Shown here: piece after piece, positions 1 to 5,300 of the stretch
Numbering within the stretch: the stretch's first letter is position 1
Layout: every line of letters begins with the position of its first letter
Assembly (NCBI GenBank): GCA_031281985.1
Contig: JAITEO010000172.1
Location: forward strand, 1-5,305
Length of the DNA stretch: 5,305 bases
Direction: 5' to 3'
Origin: Zoogloeaceae bacterium
Lineage (GTDB): Bacteria > Pseudomonadota > Gammaproteobacteria > Burkholderiales > Rhodocyclaceae
The notes under the pieces: generated by a model
Database searches by the model: none
The model's input: only the letters and a program-made list of their open reading frames with translations
What the model was told of the DNA's origin: nothing
Program-made: the position numbers and the translations under genes

Positions 1-1403
1 ATGATGGCAAAATCTCCATCTCGCGTCATCGCGGCGACCAGTCCGGCAACGCATTCGTCGGCAAATGTTCCTTCCTTCTTGGCCAGTTCATAAGCTTCGT
101 CGATAAACAATACGCCGCCTCGCGCGCGCTGTATGAGCTCATCGGTCTTGATGGCCGTCTGGCCCACATAGCCGGCGGCGAGATCTTTCGCGGAAGCCTC
201 AATGAAATGCCCTGAGGAAAGCACTCCTTCGCGCTTGTAGATACGCCCGATCAGGCGTGCCAGCGTCGTCTTGCCGGTACCTGGGCTGCCCAGCAATGCG
301 AGATGCAGATTGGGAGCGTTATCGCCGGATGGCTTGCGGGGCGGGCGCAGACGTTCCACCAGCAGGGGCATGCAAGCGGGTGGCGGCGTACTCGTGGCTC
401 GTTTTTCCTGTTTTTGCTGCCTTTTCGCATCCTCGACCAACTTGCGCAGTTTTTCACCCACCTGCCTGTCCAACGCTGGCATGGCGCGCAATTCCGCCCA
501 GGGATCGTCCAATGCCGGCGGTGCGTTCCCCGGTTTGAGTAGCCGATCACGCAGGCGATACAAGGTGAGCAGCGATTCGTTGACCCCATCGGGGGTCAGT
601 GACTGCGCCAGCGGCTGCGCGGCGCGCTCGATCTTCTCCGGCATCCAGGCGAGGTCTCCTTTCAGGCGCAAAATGTCGAGCCAATGGCCGACCTCATCCT
701 GCCGCGCCGCGCCGATGTTGAAACAGTTATGAGTGAACCATTTCCCGTCCCTGTTGATGAACCGCTCACGCAACACGCCGGGCCTGAAGTGATCAGGATC
801 TGGCTCGCGGCCAAAAACGCAGATGCAGATGTTGCGATTGTTCGACAGGCGTTTCCAATCATCAAAATGCCTGTTCCAGAAACGGCGGGCATCCTGGTCG
901 ATACCATCGACACTATTGGTAACCTCCTCGGCGTGTTGAAAAATGAGCGCCGTGGGGATTTCTGCGTCGCGCATGTAGCTATCCAGCCGTCTACCGGTTT
1001 GTGCATCGTCGCCATGAATCGCCATCGGCACATCGTCCATCGACACATCGGATGCGGCAGGGAGGTCTTCCGGTTTCGCCCGACGCCCCATGCCAAGACG
1101 CGGATAGCCCGGCGGTACGCCGTGTTTCTCCAGAACACGGAATCCGCGCCGTCCAGCTGGCGCCGCCTTTTCGCCCTGGTCTTTCCTGGCCGGCTGCGCC
1201 AGGTAGGCGGAAACCTTGTCGATGAAATGTATTTGCTTGTCGCCGGAATAAAAAATCACCCGTCGATAGCCAAGACTTTGGCAATACTCGGCCAGCCACT
1301 GCCGCAGGTCGAGGGCACGTAACCGAGGCGTGACAATGATGTCGTCGGTATTGCCGTAAAGCGCAAAAAATCGCGTCGCGGGTTCGGCGAACAGGTGCGT
1401 CAT
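1..1403 (-). CDS. CbxX/CfxQ-family AAA+ ATPase with an uncharacterised N-terminal region (cut by left edge)
   Basis: The frame is open from the ATG at 1403 to base 1, giving 467 visible codons; the C-terminus lies outside the window. Seen: Walker A GSPGTGKT at residues 372-379, and Walker B in VLFIDEAYEL with D435 and E436. Between them is the GHFIEASAKDLAAGYVGQTA stretch typical of CbxX/CfxQ (SpoVK/EccA-like) AAA+ proteins, whose known members are ring-forming, ATP-driven protein remodelers. Residues 1 to about 250 are not recognised. They include a possible beta-strand (RRVIFYSG) and a Walker-B-like strand TALIFQHAEEV near residues 180-190, so this part may be a degenerate P-loop domain without Walker A. 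A charged Lys/Gln/Glu-rich linker (about 320-345) and a Pro-rich stretch precede the AAA+ core. The start is chosen because its ATG overlaps the stop of the coiled-coil gene as ATGA, with AAGGG (1411-1415) seven bases upstream. The two are very likely one transcript with coupled translation. The family call is firm; the target and the N-terminal role are unknown. Confidence 0.9.
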   Translation of the reverse strand, partial: MTHLFAEPATRFFALYGNTDDIIVTPRLRALDLRQWLAEYCQSLGYRRVIFYSGDKQIHFIDKVSAYLAQPARKDQGEKAAPAGRRGFRVLEKHGVPPGYPRLGMGRRAKPEDLPAASDVSMDDVPMAIHGDDAQTGRRLDSYMRDAEIPTALIFQHAEEVTNSVDGIDQDARRFWNRHFDDWKRLSNNRNICICVFGREPDPDHFRPGVLRERFINRDGKWFTHNCFNIGAARQDEVGHWLDILRLKGDLAWMPEKIERAAQPLAQSLTPDGVNESLLTLYRLRDRLLKPGNAPPALDDPWAELRAMPALDRQVGEKLRKLVEDAKRQQKQEKRATSTPPPACMPLLVERLRPPRKPSGDNAPNLHLALLGSPGTGKTTLARLIGRIYKREGVLSSGHFIEASAKDLAAGYVGQTAIKTDELIQRARGGVLFIDEAYELAKKEGTFADECVAGLVAAMTRDGDFAI

Positions 1404-2728
1404 GCTTTTTCCCTTTTATCTTTCCTAGCTCGGACTGCCGCGAAATCGCGCTTTTGTTCCTCGCCGCGATGCGTGCGTTCGTGCCCCGGCACACAGCGCA
1501 ACTCCCCTTCGGCCAATCCCAGTTCGTGCAGACGCTCGTTCAGTTTGCGGGTTTGATTGGCGGCGAAGCGGGTATTGTTGTTGTCCTGGGCGAAATAGTC
1601 GAAACGCACGGTGTTGTCCGGCGCGATGATCGTTACGGTTTCGTCGCCGTTGCCGGAAACATCCTGCAATTTCATGTGATAGCCGTTGACCAGTCCGCCT
1701 TTGGCATCCTGATCCGCCCCTTCCCAAGCGGTCTCCGCCACAACCCAACCATCCTTTTCCAGGCTCTCGGCCAGGGTCTCGGCGAAGTTGAAGCGGAAAA
1801 TCGACGAAAATTGGCGCGCCTTAGCCTCTTCGATGATCTTTTCCAACGCGGCGCGCGCCTCGCCGTAGCCGGAGACAGCTTGCTTCAACTCATCGACCGT
1901 CTTCGTGGCGGCATTTCGGCGCAGGTCTTCCGCCCGTGTCTTCACCGACTGGCACAGCGCGGTGAATTGGCCTTCGCTCCAATATTCGATCTCCGCGTCG
2001 AACTCCTGCTCGCCGTCTTCCGATTTGATCACCCAGCGGGCGAGTTTTTGCGCATCGAGATCAGCCAGCAATGTCGCCGCGCCCTTTTCCGCCTCGGCCA
2101 GCCAGGCGTCCCATTCCGCCTGTGCCAGCGCGATTTCCACCCGCACGGTCATGGCCCGCCGATAGAGGGTCTGCGCCGAGGAAATGGCAGCCTCGAAATG
2201 TTCTCTTTTCACGTTCTCATGGATCGTGGCGGCGTCCTGTTCGAGTTCGGCGAGCTTGCCCGGCGCGAACTTGCCATGCTGCTGATGCTCACGGATATAA
2301 GCGACGATGGTTTCAGCGTCGCGCAGCCATTGCCCGGCGTATTCGCGCGCGCTTTTCTCCTTGGCGTCCAGCCGCGCGACGCACTCCTGGGTGAATTCCG
2401 CCAGCAGCCGGTGCGCCTGCGCTTGCTGATCCAGGCGTTCGTCGAGACGGCGCGTTTCCCTGGAAAACGCTTCCTGCTGTTGCGTGAGGCGTTGTTGGAA
2501 TTCGCGCGCCGAGTTCCGCAAATCTTCGCTCAACTGGTTTATGGTTTTGTCGAATTCCCGTTCCCGGCGTGCCGACGCTTGTTGCTGTTCGCGGATACTG
2601 GCCTCGGCCGAGGCCAGCTCGCGCCGGATGGCCGCCTCATGTCCGGCGGCGTTCTCGGCCAGGCTGGCGGCGTTCATCAGCCGCTGATACTCGCTCGTAA
2701 GCAAATCCGTTCTCTTTGCTCCACTCAT
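1400..2728 (-). CDS. Coiled-coil protein with an unrecognised C-terminal domain
   Basis: The protein has 442 residues. The ATG at 2728 is chosen because AGGAGT (2735-2740) sits six bases upstream; an in-frame ATG at 2749 has no ribosome binding site. Residues about 15-150 are rich in Glu, Gln, Arg and Ala with heptad-like spacing, as in a long coiled coil. A mixed helical region follows, with a Trp-rich patch near 206-250. From about 310 there is a more globular domain (starting near FRFNFAETLAESLEKDGW) with beta-like strands such as ETVTIIAPD and TVRFDYFAQ, then a basic, highly charged tail. No signal peptide or membrane segment is seen, so it is probably cytoplasmic. I do not recognise the family. 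Its overlap with the following AAA+ gene suggests a scaffold, adaptor or substrate of that ATPase (inference). Its first ten codons resemble those of the short AAA+ gene, although the rest of the two proteins differs. A long open frame on the opposite strand (1454-2899) is judged a shadow. Confidence 0.85.
   Translation of the reverse strand: MSGAKRTDLLTSEYQRLMNAASLAENAAGHEAAIRRELASAEASIREQQQASARREREFDKTINQLSEDLRNSAREFQQRLTQQQEAFSRETRRLDERLDQQAQAHRLLAEFTQECVARLDAKEKSAREYAGQWLRDAETIVAYIREHQQHGKFAPGKLAELEQDAATIHENVKREHFEAAISSAQTLYRRAMTVRVEIALAQAEWDAWLAEAEKGAATLLADLDAQKLARWVIKSEDGEQEFDAEIEYWSEGQFTALCQSVKTRAEDLRRNAATKTVDELKQAVSGYGEARAALEKIIEEAKARQFSSIFRFNFAETLAESLEKDGWVVAETAWEGADQDAKGGLVNGYHMKLQDVSGNGDETVTIIAPDNTVRFDYFAQDNNNTRFAANQTRKLNERLHELGLAEGELRCVPGHERTHRGEEQKRDFAAVRARKDKREKA
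1411..1415 (-). promoter_or_regulatory. Ribosome binding site of the large AAA+ gene, inside the coiled-coil gene
   Basis: AAGGG on the minus strand lies seven bases before the ATG at 1403, within the last codons of the coiled-coil gene. With the ATGA overlap at 1400-1403 this supports translational coupling of the two genes. Confidence 0.6.
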
Positions 2729-2763
2729 GTCGACACTCCTGTTTATCATGAAAAATTGTTGCG
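2699..2763 (-). repeat. Leader/start-codon repeat Y, copy 2 (coiled-coil gene)
   Basis: These 65 bases align without gaps to 3768-3832, with 52 of 65 identical by hand count. The repeat runs from cgcaac through a run of five T, an upstream in-frame ATG, AGGAGT and the start ATG, into the first nine codons after it, ending at Leu-Leu. In both copies the upstream ATG lies 21 bases before the real start and would add M-(T/I)-N-R-S-(S/V)-D. This is a duplicated gene-start module. Confidence 0.8.
2735..2740 (-). promoter_or_regulatory. Ribosome binding site of the coiled-coil gene
   Basis: AGGAGT on the minus strand lies six bases before the ATG at 2728. It decides between this start and the in-frame ATG at 2749. 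The same site and spacing occur before the short AAA+ gene. Confidence 0.8.
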
Positions 2764-2784
2764 CTGCGCGTGTTGTTGCCTTGC

Positions 2785-2874
2785 AAAGCAAAGACCGGTG
2801 GCAGCCTGCAGCTCGCCCCACACGATTCCCCTCAGGCATATTACATTATTTTGGGGAGAAGCAAAACGGAACCC
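2785..2874 (-). repeat. Leader-like repeat X, copy 3 (upstream of coiled-coil gene)
   Basis: A diverged copy of the leader also seen at 2929-3038 and, less completely, at 4754-4835. Matches to copy 2 include GGGTTCCGTTTTGC at 2861-2874 (13 of 14 against 3025-3038), AATATGCCT near 2834-2842, and CCACCGGTCTTTG at 2789-2801 (11 of 13 against 2948-2960). Copies 2 and 3 are direct repeats about 160 bases apart. Copy 3 is joined at its downstream side to repeat Y. Confidence 0.6.
2838..2866 (-). promoter_or_regulatory. Candidate promoter for the coiled-coil/AAA+ pair
   Basis: On the minus strand, TAATAT (2838-2843) could be a -10 box, with TTTTGC (2861-2866) as a weak -35 box at a 17-base spacing. 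The same pair recurs in the next upstream repeat as TTTTGC, an 18-base spacer and CAATAT. Position and recurrence support it, but the -35 match to the sigma-70 consensus is poor. Confidence 0.4.
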
Positions 2875-2928
2875 GAGGACACTCAGGGTAATCGCATAAA
2901 TGCTTACATCATGAATAGCAAGCGTTTG

Positions 2929-3038
2929 TCCTTTCATTCTCACAAAACAAAAATCGGTGGGGAGCAGTATGCGGCTTACTCCACCTTAAATACCAAAGGC
3001 ATATTGCCTTGGATTGAAAAGACGGCAAAACGGAATCC
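2929..3038 (-). repeat. Leader-like repeat X, copy 2, without its own gene
   Basis: The segment 2929-2956 matches 24 of 28 bases with 4754-4781, which carries the ribosome binding site of the zinc-ribbon gene. Farther upstream it shares AATATGCCT and the GGATTCCGTTTTGC block with copy 3. Copy 2 keeps GAAAGGA, but only a short, unconvincing frame follows (minus strand, 2943-2746, 65 codons). It looks like an orphan leader left after duplication or loss of a gene. Confidence 0.6.
2993..3012. promoter_or_regulatory. Near-perfect palindrome over a candidate -10 box
   Basis: CCAAAGGCATATTGCCTTGG is an inverted repeat (CCAA(A)GGCA / TGCCTTGG around TAT, with one extra A on the left arm). It covers the candidate -10 CAATAT of repeat X copy 2 (3001-3006, with TTTTGC at 3025-3030). 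This is where a dimeric repressor could bind. The other X copies keep only part of the symmetry, so an operator role is a guess. Confidence 0.35.
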
Positions 3039-3143
3039 ACTGGTCTCGCTCCACTGCCGTCGAACACAGGTTTCCGGAAGCGTCACCCCGATAACTGCTT
3101 CGCAGCACACGACGCGAAACTGAAAAATGGCACATTGGATCGG

Positions 3144-3797
3144 TCATTGAACCCCCAGAGTAGTCCGCGCCGCGATCTGTTCCAATTCTTCCGCTGAATA
3201 ATCCGGAAATCCGACGATTCGGTTGGAAAAATAATGGCGCGGAACCGCAGGATTGGCCTCCAGGAATCGCTGTATTTCGCTCGGACATCCCGCGACAATA
3301 ACGCACAGGCGGGCGCGGTCGTTCTCCATCGAGGTCAGCAGTTCATCGAGTGCCTCGAAGCCAAACATGGCCGTTCCGGGTTCGGGGAGCAACCGCCAGG
3401 CCTCGTCGATGAACAGGATGCCATCCAGCGCTTCACGCACTTTGTCCTGCACCGGCAGAGCGGATTGTCCACGATATGGCGCCACCAGATCAGCGCCCGT
3501 CACCTCAATCACATGGCCGCGCGCAAGAACGCCCAGTGAGTGGAACATCCGGCCCATGAGACGGGCGACCGTGGCCTTGCCCGTCCCCGGATTGCCCAAA
3601 AAGACGAAATGCCCTGGATGGACGTCCCTGTCGCGTCCTTGGGATTGGTATTTGCCAATAGAAAACGAAATTGAATCTACAAAAGTGCGCACGTATTTCT
3701 TGACCGAAACCAGACCAACGAGGCCGTCCAGTTCCGCAAACACGGACTGAATGGCAGCCTCGCGCTCAAGCAAATTCACGCTCTTTTCTTCACGCAT
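3144..3797 (-). CDS. Short CbxX/CfxQ-family AAA+ protein with degenerate Walker A and no lid
   Basis: The protein has 217 residues. The ATG at 3797 has AGGAGT (3804-3809) six bases upstream. Residues 20-40 (AELDGLVGLVSVKKYVRTFV) are the usual N-terminal CbxX/CfxQ entry helix. Walker A reads GNPGTGKA at 68-75: family members have Thr after the Lys to coordinate Mg2+, and here it is Ala. Walker B GILFIDEAW is intact (D131, E132). GHVIEVTGADLVAPYRGQSA and the GFPDYSAEEL motif (196-205) confirm the family. Near 181-190 (ANPAVPRHYF), the Ser-Arg-Phe usually found after Asn-Pro is not obvious, so the arginine finger may be altered. The protein stops about ten residues after the FPDYS motif, where relatives continue into a helical lid. 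Together these point to poor or absent ATP hydrolysis: a regulatory subunit that still binds nucleotide, or an early pseudogene. It lies 55 bases after the zinc-ribbon gene, probably in one operon. Confidence 0.85.
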   Translation of the reverse strand: MREEKSVNLLEREAAIQSVFAELDGLVGLVSVKKYVRTFVDSISFSIGKYQSQGRDRDVHPGHFVFLGNPGTGKATVARLMGRMFHSLGVLARGHVIEVTGADLVAPYRGQSALPVQDKVREALDGILFIDEAWRLLPEPGTAMFGFEALDELLTSMENDRARLCVIVAGCPSEIQRFLEANPAVPRHYFSNRIVGFPDYSAEELEQIAARTTLGVQ

Positions 3798-3832
3798 ATC
3801 GCTACTCCTGTTCGTCATGAAAAATCGTTGCG
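3768..3832 (-). repeat. Leader/start-codon repeat Y, copy 1 (short AAA+ gene)
   Basis: The partner of 2699-2763 (52 of 65 identical, no gaps). It fills much of the short gap after the zinc-ribbon gene and runs into the first codons of the AAA+ gene. The homology ends soon after the Leu-Leu codons, where the two proteins diverge. Confidence 0.8.
3804..3809 (-). promoter_or_regulatory. Ribosome binding site of the short AAA+ gene
   Basis: AGGAGT lies six bases before the ATG at 3797. The alternative in-frame ATG at 3818 and the longer frame reaching 3872 lack such a site; the longer frame would also overlap the zinc-ribbon gene. Confidence 0.8.
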
Positions 3833-3852
3833 AGTCCGGGCTGCGCTTGCCG

Positions 3853-4746
3853 CTATTTTTCGAGCAGTTCAAGCATCATCTTCTGCGCTTCGGCTTTATG
3901 CGGACTATTCGGATATTCCCGCAAATATGTCCCGAACGCTTGCCAATCACTGCTGGCATCGGTTTTCAGCCTTATCCACGCCGATTCTTCGCCAGGCAAG
4001 GCGGCAAGGTCATCCTCAATGGATTGCTCCACTGCAACATACAGGCTAGCCAACGTCTCATCCAACTCGTCTTCGGACACATCTTCGGACATAAGCTGGA
4101 GTTCGACCATTTTATCCAGCGCCTCCTTCTTATGAGGGCTGTTCGGATATTCCTGGCAATACGCCCTGAATGCCCGCCAGTCTTGACTGTCCTGTAGTGC
4201 TTGCCATGCTCCGTTTTCCTGGGCGCACGCTGCTTCAAAGGCTTTTTTACCCAAAAGATAGAATGCTGCCACTTTTCCCAACCACTCGTCTTCATTCAAA
4301 GCATCCGGGTCATAACCATTGCGCTTCAACAGATCTGCAACAAACATGAGGATTCGACCGCATTCTTGTGCGTCTTCGTCCAGATTGCCGCCCTGGTCAT
4401 GTAAAAGCTCCGCCATTCTGGACAACACGTTCGCTCCATATGGACTACCGGGATGTTGTACCAGATGCGCCTCCAGCACACGCCAGTCTTTGCTATTCAT
4501 CAGTTCCTGCAATGTTTTATCTTTTTCGCAGTCTGTCTTCACCTCGCCGCGAAAAGGCCGTGCTTCCCCACCGGCGATCTTCTCCCGCCATACCGCACGC
4601 GCCGCCGCCAGCCGCGTTTCGTGCTCCCGCTGGGCTTCTTCCTGACTCCCGAACAGCGCAGGCGAAAAATCCCAGCCGCAGATCGAACACGCCTTTGCCG
4701 TTTCAAGGCAGGGGTATTCACATACCGGACAAAGTCGATTGCTCAT
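3853..4746 (-). CDS. Zinc-ribbon protein with three TPR-like repeats
   Basis: The protein has 297 residues. The ATG at 4746 is preceded by AGGAG (4753-4757) at six bases; a TTG one codon upstream is less likely. The N-terminus has C6-x2-C9 and C20-x2-C23, with CPVCEYPC and CSICGWDF flanking ten residues: a short zinc ribbon, known to mediate protein or nucleic acid contacts. Three related units follow at about 78-115, 180-216 and 256-295. Each has D-W-x(7)-L/C-x(3)-P-x-S-P-x(4)-(A/V)-x(3)-M; the last two share EYPNSPHK. This is the pattern of short TPR-like helical hairpins used for protein binding. Acidic segments separate the units. No membrane segment is seen. It is probably first in a transcript with the short AAA+ gene 55 bases on, preceded by leader X copy 1. 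I infer an adaptor or sensor that binds a client for the AAA+ proteins. The specific family is not recognised. Confidence 0.85.
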   Translation of the reverse strand: MSNRLCPVCEYPCLETAKACSICGWDFSPALFGSQEEAQREHETRLAAARAVWREKIAGGEARPFRGEVKTDCEKDKTLQELMNSKDWRVLEAHLVQHPGSPYGANVLSRMAELLHDQGGNLDEDAQECGRILMFVADLLKRNGYDPDALNEDEWLGKVAAFYLLGKKAFEAACAQENGAWQALQDSQDWRAFRAYCQEYPNSPHKKEALDKMVELQLMSEDVSEDELDETLASLYVAVEQSIEDDLAALPGEESAWIRLKTDASSDWQAFGTYLREYPNSPHKAEAQKMMLELLEK

Positions 4747-4753
4747 CAAATTC

Positions 4754-4835
4754 TCCTTTCATTTTCACAAGACAAAGATCAGTGAACGGCAATTCGCGGC
4801 TTGTCCACTCACCAAGCATATTACCTTGAAAAAAA
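4754..4835 (-). repeat. Leader-like repeat X, copy 1 (zinc-ribbon gene)
   Basis: The part at 4754-4781 matches 2929-2956 in 24 of 28 bases and includes the GAAAGGA of the ribosome binding site. The AAGGTAATATGC block (4816-4827) matches the same block in copies 2 and 3. TAATAT at 4818-4823 could be a -10 box, but nothing resembling a -35 lies 17 bases upstream. Its upstream edge abuts or overlaps the end of the integrase remnant. Confidence 0.6.
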
Positions 4836-4839
4836 GGAC

Positions 4840-5160
4840 GAGACGCCTCTTCAACCCGCCCCTGTTCGCACAGGTCGAGCCGATCTGCATCATCTGTCGG
4901 CGTTGTTCGACGTACTCGGCATGGTTGTAGGCCGCGCGAATCGCGTTCGGGTCGGAGTGGAACAATTGCGCCTCGATCCACGGCGGGGGATAGCCGATTT
5001 CATTGAACGCCGTCGAAAACGTGGCGCGAATGCCATGTACCGTCATCTTGTTTCGATAGCCCATGCGCTTCAAGGCCGCGTTCAGGGTGTTCTCGCAGAC
5101 ACTTCTTTCTGGATATTCCCGGCTGCGCAGCGCTGTGACGGCACGAACAGCTTGAGCATC
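4840..5160 (-). pseudogene. Decayed C-terminal part of a P4-type tyrosine integrase
   Basis: In the frame open from 5160, the translation ENTLNAALKRMGY, then MTVHGIRATFSTAFNEIGY, then AIRAAYNHAEYVEQRRQMMQ matches the C-terminal catalytic part of P4-type site-specific integrases. It includes the HxxR motif, a later His (LFHSD) and the AAYN tyrosine. The family's usual next stretch (W-A-D-x-L-D) appears only in another frame, as ADRLDLCEQGRVEEA starting at 4888, so a small frame-changing indel lies near 4885-4890. A stop (TAA, 5161-5163) and unrelated sequence replace the N-terminal two thirds. The stretch before SREYPERSVCEN also looks shortened against relatives. It is not expected to be active. 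It marks an old integration event beside the cluster. Confidence 0.85.
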
Positions 5161-5196
5161 TTACGAACGATGTTCATCGCCTGCGTGGACATCTGC

Positions 5197-5226
5197 GGAA
5201 ACCGTTGGAACACACTCCGGGTTTCC
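5197..5226. repeat. Small inverted repeat next to the dispersed repeat
   Basis: GGAAACC (5197-5203) and GGTTTCC (5220-5226) can form a seven-base stem with a 16-base loop. It has no T-run, so it is not a clear terminator. It may be part of the dispersed repeat unit. Confidence 0.3.
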
Positions 5227-5300
5227 ACGGCGCTACGCGCCTCGCAATGACAATCGGGACCACCATTGCGAGGGACCGCAGGCCCGTGCCATCCAGAGGA
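5221..5300. repeat. Inverted pair of short dispersed repeats
   Basis: CCTCGCAATG (5240-5249) and CATTGCGAGG (5264-5273) form a perfect 10-base inverted repeat with a 14-base spacer. Each arm is followed outward by its own small hairpin (GGCGC/GCGCC around TAC at 5229-5241; GGG/CCC at 5271-5284) and then by a related block (CCGTGGAAACC reading left, CCGTGCCATCC reading right). This is the layout of the 'cattgcgagg ... ggcaatcc' repeats scattered between genes in many proteobacteria. No gene was found in 5161-5305. Confidence 0.65.

Larger units (their letters stand above)
2729..3143. other. Gene-poor gap between the two gene pairs
   Basis: These 415 bases lie between the short AAA+ gene and the coiled-coil gene. 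They hold the upstream part of repeat Y copy 2, X copies 3 and 2, and about 105 unique bases (3039-3143). No frame here is convincing: the plus-strand frame at 2770-3123 (117 codons) simply runs through both X copies, and the minus-strand frames resemble nothing I know. The missing AAA+ lid was not recognised in the frames read just after 3144. No clear terminator was found; a short GAAGC/GCTTC inverted repeat in 3060-3110 has no T-run. Confidence 0.6.

Noticed and set aside
684..1322. A 212-codon plus-strand frame and a 158-codon minus-strand frame nearby
   Set aside because: Both overlap the continuous AAA+ gene, which runs unbroken from 1403 to base 1 and carries recognisable motifs.
1454..2899. 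A 481-codon open frame on the plus strand
   Set aside because: It lies opposite the coiled-coil gene, whose biased codons keep the other strand open. The minus-strand frame has a good ribosome binding site, a sensible coiled-coil composition and an overlap with the next gene; the plus-strand product looks like no protein I know.
2746..2943. A 65-codon minus-strand frame in the gap
   Set aside because: It runs through leader repeat X copy 3 and repeat Y, has a composition unlike its neighbours and no recognisable motif.
3060..3110. Possible terminator after the short AAA+ gene
   Set aside because: The GAAGC/GCTTC arms are only five bases long with a long loop, and no T-run follows.
2770..3123. 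A 117-codon plus-strand frame with two similar peptide stretches (KAKTGG and KTKIGG)
   Set aside because: The similarity is explained by the tandem leader repeats at DNA level. The third repeat copy gives a different frame context, and no ribosome binding site was noted.
5100..5210. Short minus-strand frame reading MSTQAMNIVRKMLKLF
   Set aside because: It is only a few dozen codons, has no recognised match and ends inside the integrase remnant.
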